Shown: positions 63,956-64,000 of the stretch, one piece after another
Layout: each line of letters starts with the position of its first letter
How positions within the stretch are numbered: the stretch's first letter is position 1
DNA from: Atlantibacter hermannii
GTDB taxonomy: Bacteria; Pseudomonadota; Gammaproteobacteria; Enterobacterales; Enterobacteriaceae
Direction of reading: 5' to 3'
Assembly (NCBI GenBank): GCA_900635495.1
Contig: LR134136.1
Location: forward strand, 1,860,001-1,924,000
Length of the DNA stretch: 64,000 nucleotides
Notes under the pieces: generated by a model
What the model was told of the DNA's origin: nothing
Seen by the model: the letters and a program-made list of their open reading frames with translations, nothing else
The model's database searches: none
Program-made: the position numbers and the translations under genes

Positions 63956-64000
63956 ATGTTTTGTGCAATCTATCGAAGTAACCGACGCGATCAGACTTAT
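63956..64000 (+). CDS. ycgL: YcgL-family protein, first 15 codons only
   Basis: The last 45 bases encode MFCAIYRSNRRDQTY, which matches the start of E. coli YcgL (MFCVIYRSSKRDQTY). The gene is divergent from minC in E. coli as here. It runs out of the window. The 126 bases between minC and this start hold both promoters. Confidence 0.85.
   Translation, partial: MFCAIYRSNRRDQTY

Noticed and set aside
1..64000. Mobile elements, CRISPR arrays, tRNA or attachment sites
   Set aside because: Searched by eye for transposases, integrases, regularly spaced repeats and cloverleaf sequences; none seen, and gene order follows the E. coli core throughout.

Overview
The window is 64 kb of chromosomal core from a member of the Enterobacteriaceae (Escherichia/Enterobacter/Cronobacter-like; I cannot fix the genus). 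Almost every gene is recognisable as an orthologue of the Escherichia coli K-12 block that runs from aspS to minC/ycgL, in the same order and orientation. No insertion sequence, prophage, integron, CRISPR array, tRNA or rRNA was seen.

Layout: 0-5.3 kb carries aspS (5' end outside the window), nudB, yebC, ruvC and ruvAB (translation, nucleotide clean-up, Holliday-junction processing; LexA box before ruvA). 5.3-10.3 kb carries the divergent znuCB/znuA zinc importer with a Zur box, then mepM and lpxM (cell envelope). 10.3-18.6 kb is central carbon metabolism: pykA, hexR, zwf, edd, eda, with purT; a HexR box precedes zwf and a GntR-type operator precedes edd. 18.7-25.1 kb carries yebG (LexA box), yebF, yebE, ptrB, exoX, holE, yobA-yebZ-yebY (copper). 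The sRNA SdsR and its antisense partner SraC lie before pphA, yebW and yebV. 27-36 kb has rsmF, letAB (lipid transport), msrC, proQ and prc. 36-42 kb has htpX, yebQ, kdgR, yobH, mgrB, yebO, a lineage-specific metallo-beta-lactamase-fold hydrolase, yobF and cspC. 42-49 kb has rlmA, mntP with its manganese riboswitch and MntR box, yobD, manXYZ and yoaE. 49-64 kb has pdeD, sdaA, nudL, pabB, yoaH, yoaB, yoaA, tsaB, yeaY, fadD, rnd, minEDC and the first codons of ycgL.

The most important thing to know when using this sequence is that eleven genes (ruvB, znuA, mepM, pphA, yebW, msrC, prc, yoaH, yeaY, fadD, minD) are broken by about fifteen single-base insertions or deletions, mostly in or next to short homopolymers. 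Undoing each indel restores a protein of the family's normal length and conserved sequence, several to the exact residue. ruvB carries two compensating indels, and yeaY three. This looks like residual assembly/sequencing error rather than gene decay, so I annotate the restored spans as CDS and say where the frame breaks.

I did not find a convincing undescribed biological system. The best candidates for a second look are a LexA box that also forms the ruvC terminator, an intrinsic terminator between the edd GntR operator and the edd start, the extra hydrolase gene with about 500 bp of unexplained DNA after it, a shortened yobF, and an unexplained 500-bp interval between SdsR and pphA.
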